Shown: positions 63,406-64,000 of the stretch, in pieces | How the letters are laid out: each line of letters starts with the position of its first letter | How positions within the stretch are numbered: position 1 is the first letter of the stretch | NCBI RefSeq assembly: GCF_010723305.1 | Contig: NZ_BLKW01000004.1 | Span: forward strand, 1,116,001 to 1,180,000 | From: Mycobacterium botniense | Lineage (GTDB): Bacteria > Actinomycetota > Actinomycetes > Mycobacteriales > Mycobacteriaceae | Direction of reading: 5' to 3' | Length of the DNA stretch: 64,000 bases | Program-made: the position numbers and the translations under genes | The notes under the pieces: generated by a model | Databases searched by the model: none | Told to the model about the DNA's origin: nothing | The model's input: only the letters and a program-made list of their open reading frames with translations

Positions 63406-64000
63406 ATGACAGCGGTAATCGAGGCACCACAGCCAGGTGCCGACGCCGTCTCCGTTTCCCGGGCGGCGGTCGTCGGCGTCATGGCCAACGACGTGCAGAT
63501 TAGCGTGCTCTTGGACGCGAATGCCCCGGTCCACGTGATGATCGACCCGCTGCTGAAGGTGATCAACAGCCGCTTGCGGGAGTTGGGCGTTCCCACCCTG
63601 GAAGCCAAGGGCCGTGGCCGCTGGGCGCTGTGCCTGGTCGATGGCACCCCGCTGCGGCCCACGCAGTCGCTCACCGAGCAAGACATCTACGACGGCGACC
63701 GCTTGTGGCTTAAGTTCTTAGAAGACACGGAACGCCGGTCACAAGTCATCGAGCATATCTCCACAGCGGTTGCGGCGACGCTCAGCAAACGATTCGCGCC
63801 CATCGACCCGGATGCCGCCGTGCACGTCGGTACCGCGATGGTGGCGATCGGAGTGCTGTTGGCCAGTGCCTTGCTCGGCTGGTGGCGTTGGCAGGACCAG
63901 TCATGGCTGGCGGCCGCTTACGCCGGCGCGGTGGCCGTCGTGGTGTTCACCGTGGCTGCCCTGATCCTGATCCGATCCCAGACTGTGCAGGATCGCCGGC
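63406..64000 (+). CDS. eccD5: ESX-5 channel component EccD5, N-terminal part (3' end outside window)
   Basis: The frame is open to the window end and encodes the first 198 residues. A ubiquitin-like cytoplasmic domain comes first (VVGVMANDVQISVLLDANAPVHVMIDPLLKVINSRLRELG, then RWALCLVDGTPLRPTQSLTEQDIYDGDRLWLKFL). Membrane helices begin near residue 145 (MVAIGVLLASALLGWWRW) and near 170 (AAYAGAVAVVVFTVAALILI). EccD forms the membrane pore of the ESX-5 system. ATG 63406 is preceded by GGAAGGG. Confidence 0.95.
   Translation, partial: MTAVIEAPQPGADAVSVSRAAVVGVMANDVQISVLLDANAPVHVMIDPLLKVINSRLRELGVPTLEAKGRGRWALCLVDGTPLRPTQSLTEQDIYDGDRLWLKFLEDTERRSQVIEHISTAVAATLSKRFAPIDPDAAVHVGTAMVAIGVLLASALLGWWRWQDQSWLAAAYAGAVAVVVFTVAALILIRSQTVQDRR

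Overview
The window is G+C-rich mycobacterial DNA. Gene order and protein sequences follow the M. tuberculosis (Mtb) chromosome from argH (Rv1659) through Rv1683-Rv1713 to malQ (Rv1781c) and the ESX-5 locus (Rv1782-Rv1795). These comparisons are from memory, not from a search. The 16S rRNA has the long helix-18 form typical of slow growers. Its sequence looks closest to the M. xenopi / M. celatum / M. branderi / M. kyorinense group, but the species cannot be fixed from this window.

Layout. 1-8.1 kb: end of argH, an Rv1683-like PHA-synthase/acyl-CoA-synthetase fusion, a Trm112-like protein, a TetR regulator with an ABC exporter, mpg and tyrS. 8.1-13.6 kb: a complete 16S-23S-5S rRNA operon directly behind tyrS, the place known as rrnB in fast growers, with promoter, NusA site and terminator. 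13.6-31.4 kb: a 13-bp tandem repeat, then a tightly packed core block: TPR protein, glycerol-3-phosphate phosphatase, tlyA, nadK, recN, steA/steB-mctB, pyrG, ADP-ribose pyrophosphatase, xerD, an O-methyltransferase, and the ParA-ScpA-ScpB-RluB-Cmk-Der run with stop/start overlaps.

31.4-47.6 kb: an accessory region in place of Mtb Rv1714-Rv1780. It holds a TauE-like transporter, a 13E12 HNH gene broken by one in-frame stop but still carrying a LexA box, a tRNA-Pro, a secreted protein, an amidohydrolase, and a benzoate 'box' operon (boxC-boxB-benzoate CoA ligase) beside a PaaX-like regulator. It also has a cytochrome b/molybdopterin fusion, an F420-type oxidoreductase and a methyltransferase.

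47.6-64 kb: malQ, then ESX-5: eccB5, fused eccC5, two PPE-SVP genes, a ferredoxin/CYP143 pair, a PE gene, a decayed PPE gene, an esxM/esxN-type pair, espG5 and the start of eccD5.

The least explained signal is a set of TGAACA-type hexamers spaced exactly 21 bp apart upstream of each intact PE/PPE gene. It looks like a shared regulatory array. Other regulatory candidates are a palindrome over the box promoter, a palindrome at the start of the ABC exporter operon, and a perfect inverted repeat just upstream of eccB5.
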